Source: PALSA-1353 sp050014015 (GTDB lineage Bacteria > Planctomycetota > Phycisphaerae > Tepidisphaerales > Tepidisphaeraceae). From it: 64,000 bases of DNA. Of this stretch, positions 52,419 to 61,034 are shown piece by piece (position 1 is the stretch's first letter; every line of letters starts with the position of its first letter). The stretch spans positions 1 to 64,000 of the forward strand of contig JBEKEC010000015.1 of assembly GCA_050014015.1 (NCBI GenBank), given 5' to 3'. The translations under genes and the position numbers were made by a program. Under the pieces are notes generated by a model that was not told the origin of the DNA, did no database searches, and saw nothing but the letters and a program-made list of their open reading frames with translations.

Positions 52419-54593
52419 CGATGGCGTCGCGAGTTCGGCGGTGGGTTGCAAGCCTTCGGTTGGATGAACAATAGGCCCGACGTATTTGCGGACGATTAAC
52501 AGGGATGTCGCGGCTTCGCGGGCGATGCGCTCGGGGCGGAAGCCGAAAAGCTGGGATTGCATCCCCCATTGCTCTTCGACGCCGATGACCAACAGGTCGA
52601 ATTCGCTGGCGGAGCGGATCACGGCATCGACGGGGGATTCGTCTTCAATGACCTGGAAATGGACGGGGGTTGGCTGGGTGGGATCGGCGAACGTCCTGTC
52701 CACCAGGGAGCGGGCGTGGAGGACGGCGTCGGTTTCGGATCGGCGGGGGGGAATGACGTGCAAAACGGTCAGCGAGGCGCAGGCGTTGCGGGCGATTCGG
52801 CCGGCCAGATCGAGAGCCAACAGGTCGTGCTTGCCGCCAAGGTAGGGGACCAGGACGGTCCTGATTTCGTGCGTGGAAGGCTCCGCCTCCACGTCGATGC
52901 CGTGATCGACGAAGACGGCGACGTCGTTATCGCTGGCGGTCATGACGCGGTGGACGGTGCCGCCAAGGATCGCCTGTCCGAAGACGGGCTTGTGGAAGCC
53001 CATGAGAATGAGATCGGCGGCGCGGAGGCGGGCGATGCGAGCGATGTCGCTGGGAATGTCACGGCTGACGAAGGCGATGGGTTCGGCGGGAATGTCCAAT
53101 TCGCGGGCGGCGGTGAGGAGCGGTTCGAGCGCCTCGGTGGGCTGACCGGAGGCATCGGACATGCGGACGGAATAGGGGTCGCGGTCGGCAAGACGCGCCA
53201 GGTGAAGGGCGATGATTCGGCGACCGGTCTCGACGGCGGGCGAGAGGAAGGCGGCCATTCTGGCCAGCGGTCCGCCGCTGGCGGGGAAGGAGATGGGAAT
53301 GAGCACGGTGAAGATTCTTTTGCCGGCTTTCTCGCGCGCGGCAGCGGCTTCGGATTCGACGACTGCCTTCGGATAAAACCACTGAAGCATCGGGGTGGTC
53401 AGGGCGGTGGTGACGATGGCCATGATGACCATCATGGCGAAGACGGCCTCGGTGATGACGCCGAGATCGCGGCCGATGTTGAGGATGACCAGTTCCATCA
53501 GCCCGCGGGTATTCATGAGGATTCCGATGGCGGAGGCTTCGCGCCAGGAGAGTCCGCAGGCGCGGGCGGCGACGGCGGAACCGCCGAATTTCCCGGCGCT
53601 GGCGGCCAGAATTATCAAGCCGGTGTAGAACCAAAGCGACGCGTGATCGAGCAGGCCGATTTGAGTGCGCAGGCCGGTGTATGCGAAGAAAATAGGCAGC
53701 AGAAAGACGACCGTGTAATCTTCGAGCTTTTCGGTGAGTGTTTGGACGAAAGCGGTGCCCTTGGGCATGATAGTGCCCATCAGGAATGCGCCGAAGAGGG
53801 CGTGGATGCCGATCCATTGGGTCACGAACGACGATGCCAGGACCAGGATGAGGATGACGGCCAGGAGATTTTGGCTGAGTGAGCCGCGGCGTTCGAAGAC
53901 GAGTTCAAGGCGGCGGAGGAAGGGGCGGACGAGGAGGAACATGAGGAGGATGTAAACAACGGCCTTGGCGGCGGTGAGGAGCGCGGGTCCGACGCCGGTG
54001 GCGCGGGCGGCGGCAATGACGAACGCCAGGACGCACCAGGCGGTGACGTCATTGACGGCGGCACAGGTGATGGCGATGGCGCCGACCTGGGTCTTGTGGA
54101 GGTTTCGCTCGGTGAGGATTCTGGCCAGGACGGGGAATGCGGTGACGCTCATGGCCGCGCCCATGAATAGGGCAACGGAGGTCATTCGTATGGCCGGGAC
54201 GCTATGGAAGAGCTGGGGATAGAGAAACACGGCCAGAGCGGCTCCGGCGAGAAAGGGAGCGATTATGCTGGCATTGCTGATGACGATGGCGGCATGGCCG
54301 CGGTTGCGGAGGAGCTTGGGGTCCAGTTCAAGACCGATGAGGAAGAGGAAGAAGATCACTCCGACCTGGCTGAGGGCGTTGAGATATTGAATGCTGTGCT
54401 CGGGGAAAACGCCTCGGAAGGCGGCGGGCAAGAGCCAGCCGAAGAGGCTTGGGCCCAGCATGACGCCGGCGATCATTTCGCCCATGACCTGGGGCTGTCG
54501 CAAGCGGACGAAGAGGAAGCCCATAATCCGGCTGAGGCCAAGGATCAGGCCGATCTGTACAACCAGTAAGAGGATGAAATCCGAGGCTGGCAT
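52410..54593 (-). CDS. CPA2-type cation:proton antiporter with two USP-like domains
   Basis: This is a 727-residue inner-membrane protein. Residues 1-390 have about twelve helices of the Na+/H+ exchanger family. IMGFLFVRLRQPQVMGEMIA and FLFLIGLELDP are typical CPA2 segments, and AITCAAVNDVTAW carries the ion-binding Asn-Asp pair. The C-terminal 300 residues contain two universal-stress-protein-like domains (FTVLIPISFPASGGPLARM, then RTVLVPYLGGKHDLLALDLA). The second contains VLHVIPPRR and ends in SLLIVRKYVG. The fusion of transporter and tandem USP suggests regulation of transport by nucleotide or stress signals. It ends convergent to and overlapping the sigma-partner gene. Confidence 0.9.
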   Translation of the reverse strand: MPASDFILLLVVQIGLILGLSRIMGFLFVRLRQPQVMGEMIAGVMLGPSLFGWLLPAAFRGVFPEHSIQYLNALSQVGVIFFLFLIGLELDPKLLRNRGHAAIVISNASIIAPFLAGAALAVFLYPQLFHSVPAIRMTSVALFMGAAMSVTAFPVLARILTERNLHKTQVGAIAITCAAVNDVTAWCVLAFVIAAARATGVGPALLTAAKAVVYILLMFLLVRPFLRRLELVFERRGSLSQNLLAVILILVLASSFVTQWIGIHALFGAFLMGTIMPKGTAFVQTLTEKLEDYTVVFLLPIFFAYTGLRTQIGLLDHASLWFYTGLIILAASAGKFGGSAVAARACGLSWREASAIGILMNTRGLMELVILNIGRDLGVITEAVFAMMVIMAIVTTALTTPMLQWFYPKAVVESEAAAAREKAGKRIFTVLIPISFPASGGPLARMAAFLSPAVETGRRIIALHLARLADRDPYSVRMSDASGQPTEALEPLLTAARELDIPAEPIAFVSRDIPSDIARIARLRAADLILMGFHKPVFGQAILGGTVHRVMTASDNDVAVFVDHGIDVEAEPSTHEIRTVLVPYLGGKHDLLALDLAGRIARNACASLTVLHVIPPRRSETDAVLHARSLVDRTFADPTQPTPVHFQVIEDESPVDAVIRSASEFDLLVIGVEEQWGMQSQLFGFRPERIAREAATSLLIVRKYVGPIVHPTEGLQPTAELATPSSR

Positions 54594-54756
54594 CAGATGG
54601 CGGCGGCGGGCTCCTGAGAATCCAAAAACAGGCTAACAAAGCTCGGGCGACTGGGATACCAGAATTCCATCCCAAATTGAATCTTTCGTGGTGCGCGGTT
54701 TGCTCGTATTTGGACCGTGAAGGCGTTGGGTATAATCGGCCTGAAGGAGCCGGCCG

Positions 54757-55296
54757 ATGGAATACCGCCTGATCGAGAAGCAGATCGTGTACAAGGGGAA
54801 GAAAGTGCACCTTGAAGTGGATCGGCTGGAAGATGAGGTGACGGGTCGGGAATTCACCCGGGAGATCGTGGTTCATCCCGGCGCTGTGGTGGTGTTGCCG
54901 GTGATGAATGACGGTCGGGTTTTGATGATCCGCAACCACCGGTATTCAGTGCGTCAGGTATTGATCGAATTGCCGGCCGGGACGCTGGAAAAGGGGGAGG
55001 ACCCTATGAACTGCGCAGGCCGGGAACTGTTGGAAGAGACGGGGTACCTGGCGGGCCGGCTGAAGCGGATCGGGGCTTTTTTTTCGTCCCCGGGGATTCT
55101 GACCGAGAAGTTGTATGCCTTCGCGGCCTACGATCTGGAAAAGAAGGTGGCGGCGTTGGAGGAGGGCGAGGAGATCGAGATCATGCCGGTGCTTTTCGAC
55201 GATGCGCTGAAGATGATAGACACCGCCGAGATCATGGACGGCAAGACCATCGCGACGCTGCTGATGTATGAAAGGTTCCACCGCGCCCGGACGTGA
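54757..55296 (+). CDS. NUDIX hydrolase (ADP-ribose pyrophosphatase-like)
   Basis: This is a 179-residue cytosolic protein. ATG 54757 follows AAGGAG. The Nudix box GTLEKGEDPMNCAGRELLEE-TG is complete (G-x5-E-x7-RE-x2-EE). Flanking residues resemble the ADP-ribose pyrophosphatase subfamily (VVLPVMNDGRVLMIRNHRYS, and a Pro 16 residues after the box region in FFSSPGILTEK). It ends three bases past the GTG of the next frame and eleven before its likely ATG. Confidence 0.92.
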   Translation: MEYRLIEKQIVYKGKKVHLEVDRLEDEVTGREFTREIVVHPGAVVVLPVMNDGRVLMIRNHRYSVRQVLIELPAGTLEKGEDPMNCAGRELLEETGYLAGRLKRIGAFFSSPGILTEKLYAFAAYDLEKKVAALEEGEEIEIMPVLFDDALKMIDTAEIMDGKTIATLLMYERFHRART

Positions 55297-55307
55297 AGGA
55301 CCCACGT

Positions 55308-56378
55308 ATGGCCTGGGATGAGCGACCTCATTACCGCGATCGTAGCGGGGCTTCGACGAATCCACTTCTGTGGCTGGTGAACGGCTCGGTACGAATCGTC
55401 AGCGCGCTGGGCGTTGAAGTGCGCGCGCATTCGTCGCTGATCGTTTTTATCCTGGCGATATTGCTGCTGGACTGGAACTATCGGTTCCCGGTGCGCGTTT
55501 TCAGCATGGCGCTGTGGACGCTGCTGGTGATGGTGCACGAGTATTCGCATTGCCTGACGGCGCGGCGGCTGGGCGGAGACGGGGATGAGGCGTTGCTTTG
55601 GCCGGCGGGGGGGTTGACGCCGGCCCAGCCGCCGCAGCGCGCGGGCGCGACGTTCCTGACCGCGGCGGCGGGACCGATGTTGAACCTTCTGTTGTGCGTG
55701 GCTTCGGCCATCGCGGTTTACGAACTGACGCCGACGGGAGGGATTCATAGGGCATCGTCCGGCACGGGGCACGTGATGGTTTCGCTCAATCCGTTCCATG
55801 GCCCATCGCCGGATGTTTCCTGGTCTGATCCGGCGTTTTACTGCGGGTGGATGTTTCTGATCAACTACCGGCTGTTGCTTTTGAATCTGTTGCCGATCTT
55901 CCCGCTGGACGGCGGGCGAATGTTGCAGGCGATGCTGTCGCCGATAGTGGGTAACTTCCAGTCGACGCTGATCGAGGCGAACGTGGGCATGGTGGGGGCC
56001 GTGGTCGTGGGACTGGTGGCGCTGGCGCTTCAGGGATGGTTTCTGGCGGCATGCATGGCGTTCTGCTGCTATGAGTCCTATCAGCGGAGGCTGGCGCTTC
56101 AGGAAGCCGGTGACGAGGATTGGCGGGAATCGGTTGATTTTAGCGGCAGCTTGTTCGCGGAGGAGAGGCCGCGGCGTCGCCGGCTGAGCCGGCGCGTGAT
56201 CCGCAGGGCGCGTAAGATCGCCATGGGGGAGAAAGCGGCGCGGGACCGGATCGATGCCATCCTGGCGAAGGTCTCGGCGCGGGGGATGGCGTCGCTGACG
56301 TGGCTGGAGCGCCGGACGCTTCGCAAAGCCACCGAGCAACACCGGCGAAGCGAGACGGAAATCTCGCGGATTCAATAA
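55308..56378 (+). CDS. M50 (site-2 protease-like) membrane metalloprotease
   Basis: This is a 356-residue integral-membrane protein. ATG 55308 follows AAGGA; a GTG at 55293 is an alternative. The zinc-binding motif is HEYSH in VMVHEYSHCLTA, and the second motif is LPIFPLDGGRMLQAM. Five or so hydrophobic segments lie in residues 15-250. The C-terminal about 100 residues are soluble and Arg-rich, with a helix at the end (ASLTWLERRTLRKATEQHRR) of the DUF6576 type seen in planctomycete rhomboid and M50 proteins. Substrates are unknown. It follows the NUDIX gene closely. Confidence 0.9.
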   Translation: MAWDERPHYRDRSGASTNPLLWLVNGSVRIVSALGVEVRAHSSLIVFILAILLLDWNYRFPVRVFSMALWTLLVMVHEYSHCLTARRLGGDGDEALLWPAGGLTPAQPPQRAGATFLTAAAGPMLNLLLCVASAIAVYELTPTGGIHRASSGTGHVMVSLNPFHGPSPDVSWSDPAFYCGWMFLINYRLLLLNLLPIFPLDGGRMLQAMLSPIVGNFQSTLIEANVGMVGAVVVGLVALALQGWFLAACMAFCCYESYQRRLALQEAGDEDWRESVDFSGSLFAEERPRRRRLSRRVIRRARKIAMGEKAARDRIDAILAKVSARGMASLTWLERRTLRKATEQHRRSETEISRIQ

Positions 56379-56412
56379 AACATCCGTATGCTCGCTGTGG
56401 CCTTTTGGATAC

Positions 56413-56520
56413 AGATTACCGCGAAGGCGCGAAGAGCGCGAAGTTGCGCGAAGGAATCGCATGTGGATTGACATAAAGCTATTCTTCGCGTTCCTTCGCG
56501 TCCTTCGCGCCTTCGCGGTT
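56413..56520. repeat. cgaagg-type palindromic repeat, complete copy
   Basis: The left block agattaccgcgaaggcgcga and the right block ccttcgcgccttcgcgg are inverted. It begins like the element at position 1 of the window. It lies just upstream of the cysteine desulfurase start. Confidence 0.8.
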
Positions 56521-56543
56521 CATCTTCTAGGGCCGGCCCGGAC

Positions 56544-57692
56544 ATGAGCGTTATCTATCTGGACAACAATGCCACGACGCGCCCGGATGCCGCGGTCGTG
56601 GAGGCGATGCACCCGTATTTCAACGAGTATTACGGCAACGCCTCGAGCGTGCATCGGTTTGGACAGCTGGCGCGAAAGGCAATCGATGATGCGCGGGCAT
56701 CGGTGGCGGAATTGATCGGCGCCCGGGATTCGGAATTGATCTTCACCGGATCGGGCACCGAATCGGTGAACACGGCGATCCGCGGGCTGCTGGCCGCGCG
56801 GGCGCCGCGGCGGCGAATTGTCACCAGCGCGGTCGAGCACTCGGCGACCCATGAGCTTTGCCGGCAACTGGCCGGCGAGGGTTTCGAAATCTGCACGATC
56901 GACGTGGACCAATGGGGGCGGCTGAACCTGGACGCGCTGGCGGCGGCGATCGGGGACCAAACCGCGTTGGTCACGCTCATGTGGGCGAACAACGAGACGG
57001 GAGTGATTTTTCCCATCCCCTCCATCGGCGAAATGTGCAAGAAGGCCGGCGTACCGCTCCACGTGGACGGGACGCAGGCCGTGGGCAAGATCGAAGTGGA
57101 CGTGGCGAAGTCGCACGTCGATGCGATGAGCTTCGCCGCCCACAAGTTCCATGGGCCCAAGGGCGTCGCGGCGCTGTTCGCACGGCGGGGATTGCGGATT
57201 CGCCCGCTGCTGATCGGCGGTCCGCAAGAGCGCGGCCGGCGCGGGGGGACGGAAAACGTGCCGGGGATCGTCGGCATGGGAAAGGCCGCGGAATTGGCCA
57301 AACGGCATTTGCCTGATATGCAGCGCGTCACGAATCTTCGCGATCGGCTGGAGCGGGGGATTCTCAAGAGCATCGCGGATACCTCGGTCAATGGAGACGT
57401 CGAGCATCGGTTGCCGAACACGTCGAACATTTCGTTTGCGCAACTGGAGGCGGAGGCGATTCTGCTGCTGCTGAGCGAGCGCGACCTGAGCGCCAGCGCC
57501 GGCGCCGCATGCAGCAGCGGCAGCCTGGAGCCGTCACACGTTCTGAAGGCGATGAAGATCGAGCCGCGCCTGGCTCATGGAGCGATCCGGTTCAGCCTGT
57601 CGCGAATGACGACTGAAGAGGAGATTTCGCGCTCGCTGGAGATTCTCCAGGCCGTGATCGCCCGGCTGCGGAAGGTCATGCCTGTAGGATAG
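56544..57692 (+). CDS. Cysteine desulfurase (NifS/IscS-like)
   Basis: This is a 382-residue PLP enzyme that removes sulfur from cysteine for Fe-S clusters. The N-terminus is YLDNNATTRPDAAVVEAM. The PLP lysine is Lys201 in SFAAHKFHGPKG. The persulfide-forming Cys323 lies in a loop SAGAACSSGSLEPSH, as in class I desulfurases. No scaffold (IscU/NifU) gene is adjacent. The same enzyme class can also feed selenium from selenocysteine, but nothing here shows that role. Confidence 0.93.
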   Translation: MSVIYLDNNATTRPDAAVVEAMHPYFNEYYGNASSVHRFGQLARKAIDDARASVAELIGARDSELIFTGSGTESVNTAIRGLLAARAPRRRIVTSAVEHSATHELCRQLAGEGFEICTIDVDQWGRLNLDALAAAIGDQTALVTLMWANNETGVIFPIPSIGEMCKKAGVPLHVDGTQAVGKIEVDVAKSHVDAMSFAAHKFHGPKGVAALFARRGLRIRPLLIGGPQERGRRGGTENVPGIVGMGKAAELAKRHLPDMQRVTNLRDRLERGILKSIADTSVNGDVEHRLPNTSNISFAQLEAEAILLLLSERDLSASAGAACSSGSLEPSHVLKAMKIEPRLAHGAIRFSLSRMTTEEEISRSLEILQAVIARLRKVMPVG

Positions 57693-57875
57693 GACGGTGG
57701 GCAAACGCCTTCCCCAGCGCAACAAAGTTCAGGGAGTATTTTCTGTGGGGAGAAGCATTTTGTTTGCGGTGCTTGGGGAGAGAGCGAAATGCCAAATGTC
57801 CGGGCTCTGCGGCCGCAGGCGCGCGGGGCGTTGGGGCATGGGGTTGGCCGCCGCGTTCCCGATTATGATATTGCC
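57693..57875. other. Intergenic region
   Basis: A frame from 57789 runs in phase into the next gene but looks non-coding. The ATG at 57876 is preferred because the hydrophobic segment begins there. No terminator or promoter is clear. Confidence 0.4.
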
Positions 57876-58889
57876 ATGTTGGCCAAATGGCGGCTGGCGG
57901 TGACGTGCGTGGCGGTGGTGCTGTTCATCGGAACGGCATTGCTTTGGCTTCGCAGTTACTTCTATAACGATACATTTGGATATGCATTCAAGCAGAACGG
58001 CCTGATGGGGTGGTCATACGGCGGCGAAATGCATATCCAATTTGAGACTTACAATCTGCCGCGTCGCGTAATGCCTACGGGATTCGTGTCGAGCCACCCG
58101 CGCATTTCGTTTTCTGGGTGGATGGGCCGGGGTGTTTTGGAGTCGATCTTTGAATTTCGATTCACGAATCACGTTGTTTCGTTTCCGGCGGGCCGGGGAT
58201 TCCCTGCCGGCATGGTACACGTGAGGGCGGTGTCGGTTCCGATGTGGAGCTTGCTGGCGCTTTGGGCGACGTTGCCGCTGTACGTCTTTTTCTGCGGGCG
58301 CCGGAAAGTCCGCTGGGGCCTGCGGAAGGACGTGCGGTGGATCAACCTGCGGCTTGGGCGCCAGATCACGCGATTCGCCATCTTTTCCGCCATCGGAGCG
58401 GCAACCGGAGCCATGACCGCATCGCTCGACATTGCGTTGGGCCTCTGGCGGGCACAGTGGGAGTGGATGCTGGCCCTGTTCATTCTTCTTCCCGTGGTGA
58501 GCTTCACAATTGTATTGACTCGCCGCCGAATTCAGTGGTATCGCGCGCTTCTGTGGATGTCGCTGGAAATCGGCGGGTGCGTCAGTTTCTACGCCGCCAC
58601 GATTCAGTGGGTGTGGCGTGTTTTCGGGGGTTATCGGATTTACGAGCCGGTTTTGACGACCGAGGCGCTGATCATCGGGTTTGCGTGCTTCGCTTGCGGG
58701 GCCATTCTGCTGCTCTTTTTTCAAGCCAGGCCGGAGCCGATCAAGCCGGGGCCATATTGCCCGCAATGCGGGTATTGTTTGATTGGAACGCCGAGACAAA
58801 TTTGCCCGGAGTGCGGCAGGGCGTTCACACTCGAGGAATTGGGCATCGGGCCGGAAGCGCTGGTGCCGCCGGGGAGTCGAGTCGAGTGA
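57876..58889 (+). CDS. Membrane protein with C-terminal zinc ribbon
   Basis: This is a 337-residue protein with about six membrane helices. The first (about 7-23) is followed by WLRSYFYNDTFGY, a planctomycete signature. The C-terminus has CPQCGYCLIG and CPECGRAF, a four-cysteine zinc ribbon (about residues 290-315) found in many Phycisphaerae membrane proteins. Function is unknown. A gccgact-ga-agtcggc hairpin follows the stop near 58899. Confidence 0.8.
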   Translation: MLAKWRLAVTCVAVVLFIGTALLWLRSYFYNDTFGYAFKQNGLMGWSYGGEMHIQFETYNLPRRVMPTGFVSSHPRISFSGWMGRGVLESIFEFRFTNHVVSFPAGRGFPAGMVHVRAVSVPMWSLLALWATLPLYVFFCGRRKVRWGLRKDVRWINLRLGRQITRFAIFSAIGAATGAMTASLDIALGLWRAQWEWMLALFILLPVVSFTIVLTRRRIQWYRALLWMSLEIGGCVSFYAATIQWVWRVFGGYRIYEPVLTTEALIIGFACFACGAILLLFFQARPEPIKPGPYCPQCGYCLIGTPRQICPECGRAFTLEELGIGPEALVPPGSRVE

Positions 58890-58962
58890 GTAGAAACGTG
58901 CCGACTGAAGTCGGCAGGCCGCGAATTCAATAATCGGCAAAAGTTTTGCGGCAGAATGAACG

Positions 58963-59517
58963 CTACGACCGGCTGAGATATTCGCCGTTTTCCGTGTTGA
59001 TCTTGATCTTTTCGCCGATCACGATAAATCCCGGCACGCGCGTGGTCAGGCCGGTCTCGAGCTTGGCTTCCTTGAGTTGATTCGTGGCGGTTGAACCCTT
59101 GATGACCGGCGGAGTATCCACCACTTCCAAATCCACCGCGGCCGGCAGGGTGTATGAAACGACCTTGCCGTCGTGGAAAAGGGCGACGAGCTGCGTGTTG
59201 GGCTTGAGATAGAGAATGTCGTCGCCGAAAACGAGCTTGGGAATGGTCGTCTGATCGTAGGTTTCCAGGTCCATGACGATGTGGCCGTCGTTGTCGCTGT
59301 AGAGATATTCCACCTGGCGGCTGTCGAGCGTGGTGGTCTCGATGTCGTCGGTGGCTCCGACGCGCTTGTCCATGATCGTGCCTTTGGAGACGTCGCGCAG
59401 TTTGAACTGAACCTTGGCGCGAAGATTGCCGGGGGTGTTATGGTCGGCGTTGGTAACGACAAACAGCTTGCCGTCGATGATGACGGCCTGTCCGCGACGA
59501 ATATCACTTGCACGCAT
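58963..59517 (-). CDS. efp: Elongation factor P
   Basis: This is a 184-residue translation factor that relieves stalling at polyproline. It has the N-terminal KOW-like domain, the central OB domain (QVEYLYSDNDGHIVMDLETY) and the C-terminal OB domain ending in VIGEKIKINTENGEYLSRS. The residue at the tip of the first domain, in NTPGNLRAK, is Asn31 where Escherichia coli EF-P has its modified Lys34. Thus lysylation or rhamnosylation cannot occur as in the model systems. Confidence 0.95.
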   Translation of the reverse strand: MRASDIRRGQAVIIDGKLFVVTNADHNTPGNLRAKVQFKLRDVSKGTIMDKRVGATDDIETTTLDSRQVEYLYSDNDGHIVMDLETYDQTTIPKLVFGDDILYLKPNTQLVALFHDGKVVSYTLPAAVDLEVVDTPPVIKGSTATNQLKEAKLETGLTTRVPGFIVIGEKIKINTENGEYLSRS

Positions 59518-59597
59518 GAAGCATCCTTTTCAAAGCAGCAATTATAGTGTTTTTCCCATTGAGGGGGTGAGAAATTTAACCGCGGGTCCGCCGTGCG

Positions 59598-61034
59598 TCA
59601 AACGGAGTCGCTCCGCCACATCTGCCTGTAGGCGGCCTCCACGTTGGCGGCAAATCGGTGGGCATCCATCAGCGGCGAGCGAGCCATGCGATCCCGCAAC
59701 GTTTTGCGAAGCTCAGTCCGGCGCTCGAAATTATTGGCAGTTTCTGCGGCAATGGCGACGAACCGGTCATCGTCATCGGCCGTGAATTCTGGCATATTCA
59801 GATTCGACAGGATGCTAAGCCCGGCCCGTCCGGGCGCGGTTGAACCGACCCGCGTGAGGACCGGCACTCCCATCCACAGCGCGTCGCACGTCGTGGTAAT
59901 TCCGTTGTACACCAGCGGATCGAGACAGATGTCGATGCGGTCGTACATCCGGAGATATTCGCCGCGACGGCAATGGCGCGTGAATTCGATTCGAAGCGGA
60001 TCGATGCCGGCCGAGGCCAAGGTTTCGGCGATTTGGCGTCGCTGGTTTTCCGATTCCACCAGAAGCAGCAGCCGGGAATCGCACACGCGCGACAAAACTT
60101 TGGCCCAAAGCGCCAGGGTGGGGCGGTTCAGCTTGCAGGGATTGTTCAGCGAAGCGAACGTCACGGGCGCGCGCGGTTTCGCCGCGGCGGGTGGAACGTC
60201 TCCCAACGGATGATAGCAGCACCAGCAATCGGGCAAGCGCACCGATTTCTCGGAATAATACCGATCGCTTTCGCCGGGCGGATCGATCCAGGAATCGGTC
60301 AGGCGGTAATCCATCGAGTCCAACCCCGTTCCGCCGGGATATGCCAGCCACGTCACCTGCACCGGCGCGGGCTTGAGCGCGAACATCGGCAGGCGATTGA
60401 ACGCCATGTGCATCGTCAGATCGACCAGGATGTCGATGCCATCGCTGCGCACCCTGGCGGCAAGCTGCTCATCCGTCAGTTCGCGCACGTCGTGCCAGAC
60501 GTCCGCACAGGATTTGAGCAGTTCGGTCGCCTTATCCGGCCGGCGAACGCTGGCGTAACAATGCACCTGGAAATTCTTCCGGTCATGCGATTCGAGCAGC
60601 GGAAGCACGAAGAAGCACTCGGCATGCCCGTAAAAGTCCGGCGAAACGTATCCGATCCGCAGCCGCCGTTTGGGCGAACGATCGCCGGCACGTTCGACAA
60701 CATTGGCTTGGCCGTGCCTGAGATTCCATTGGCGCAGCTCGTGAAAAGCGGCATCTCGACCATAATCAGGATGGAAATGCAGCTTGTAGCAAAGGCTGCT
60801 GTGGATCTGGGCATTACCGGGATCCATCGCCACGGCCTTGCGGCAGAGGTCCACGGCCTCCTCTATCCTTCCGGAATCCTTCAATACGTTTGACAGATTG
60901 TTCAGCGTTGGGGCCTGATGCGGATTGGTGGCAAGAATCCCGCGGAAAAGCTCCGCGGCCTCGTCGAGCCGTCCGGACTGCTGGCAGTGCAGCGCCTTCT
61001 CCAGCAATTGCGGAAATTGCAACGGATCAGTCAT
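59598..61034 (-). CDS. TPR-OGT (SPINDLY-like) glycosyltransferase, short form
   Basis: This is a 478-residue protein. Two to three TPR units (residues about 10-110) are followed by a glycosyltransferase-41-like region: RRLRIGYVSPDFYGHAECFF, DILVDLTMHMAFNRLPMF, PVQVTWLAYPGGTGLDSMDY, and the nucleotide-sugar part FASLNNPCKLNRPTLALWAK, GVPVLTRVGSTAPGRAG. It probably transfers a sugar to proteins or glycans in the cytosol. Its start overlaps the stop of the upstream, longer paralogue by four bases (ATGA). Confidence 0.9.
   Translation of the reverse strand: MTDPLQFPQLLEKALHCQQSGRLDEAAELFRGILATNPHQAPTLNNLSNVLKDSGRIEEAVDLCRKAVAMDPGNAQIHSSLCYKLHFHPDYGRDAAFHELRQWNLRHGQANVVERAGDRSPKRRLRIGYVSPDFYGHAECFFVLPLLESHDRKNFQVHCYASVRRPDKATELLKSCADVWHDVRELTDEQLAARVRSDGIDILVDLTMHMAFNRLPMFALKPAPVQVTWLAYPGGTGLDSMDYRLTDSWIDPPGESDRYYSEKSVRLPDCWCCYHPLGDVPPAAAKPRAPVTFASLNNPCKLNRPTLALWAKVLSRVCDSRLLLLVESENQRRQIAETLASAGIDPLRIEFTRHCRRGEYLRMYDRIDICLDPLVYNGITTTCDALWMGVPVLTRVGSTAPGRAGLSILSNLNMPEFTADDDDRFVAIAAETANNFERRTELRKTLRDRMARSPLMDAHRFAANVEAAYRQMWRSDSV

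Noticed and set aside
52557..53882. Antisense frame of 441 codons opposite the antiporter gene
   Set aside because: Gly/Asp/His-rich translation typical of a shadow frame; the opposite strand encodes clear antiporter helices.
55128..56474. Antisense frame of 448 codons opposite the M50 protease
   Set aside because: Arg/Gln/Pro-rich shadow; it overlaps two well-supported plus-strand genes.
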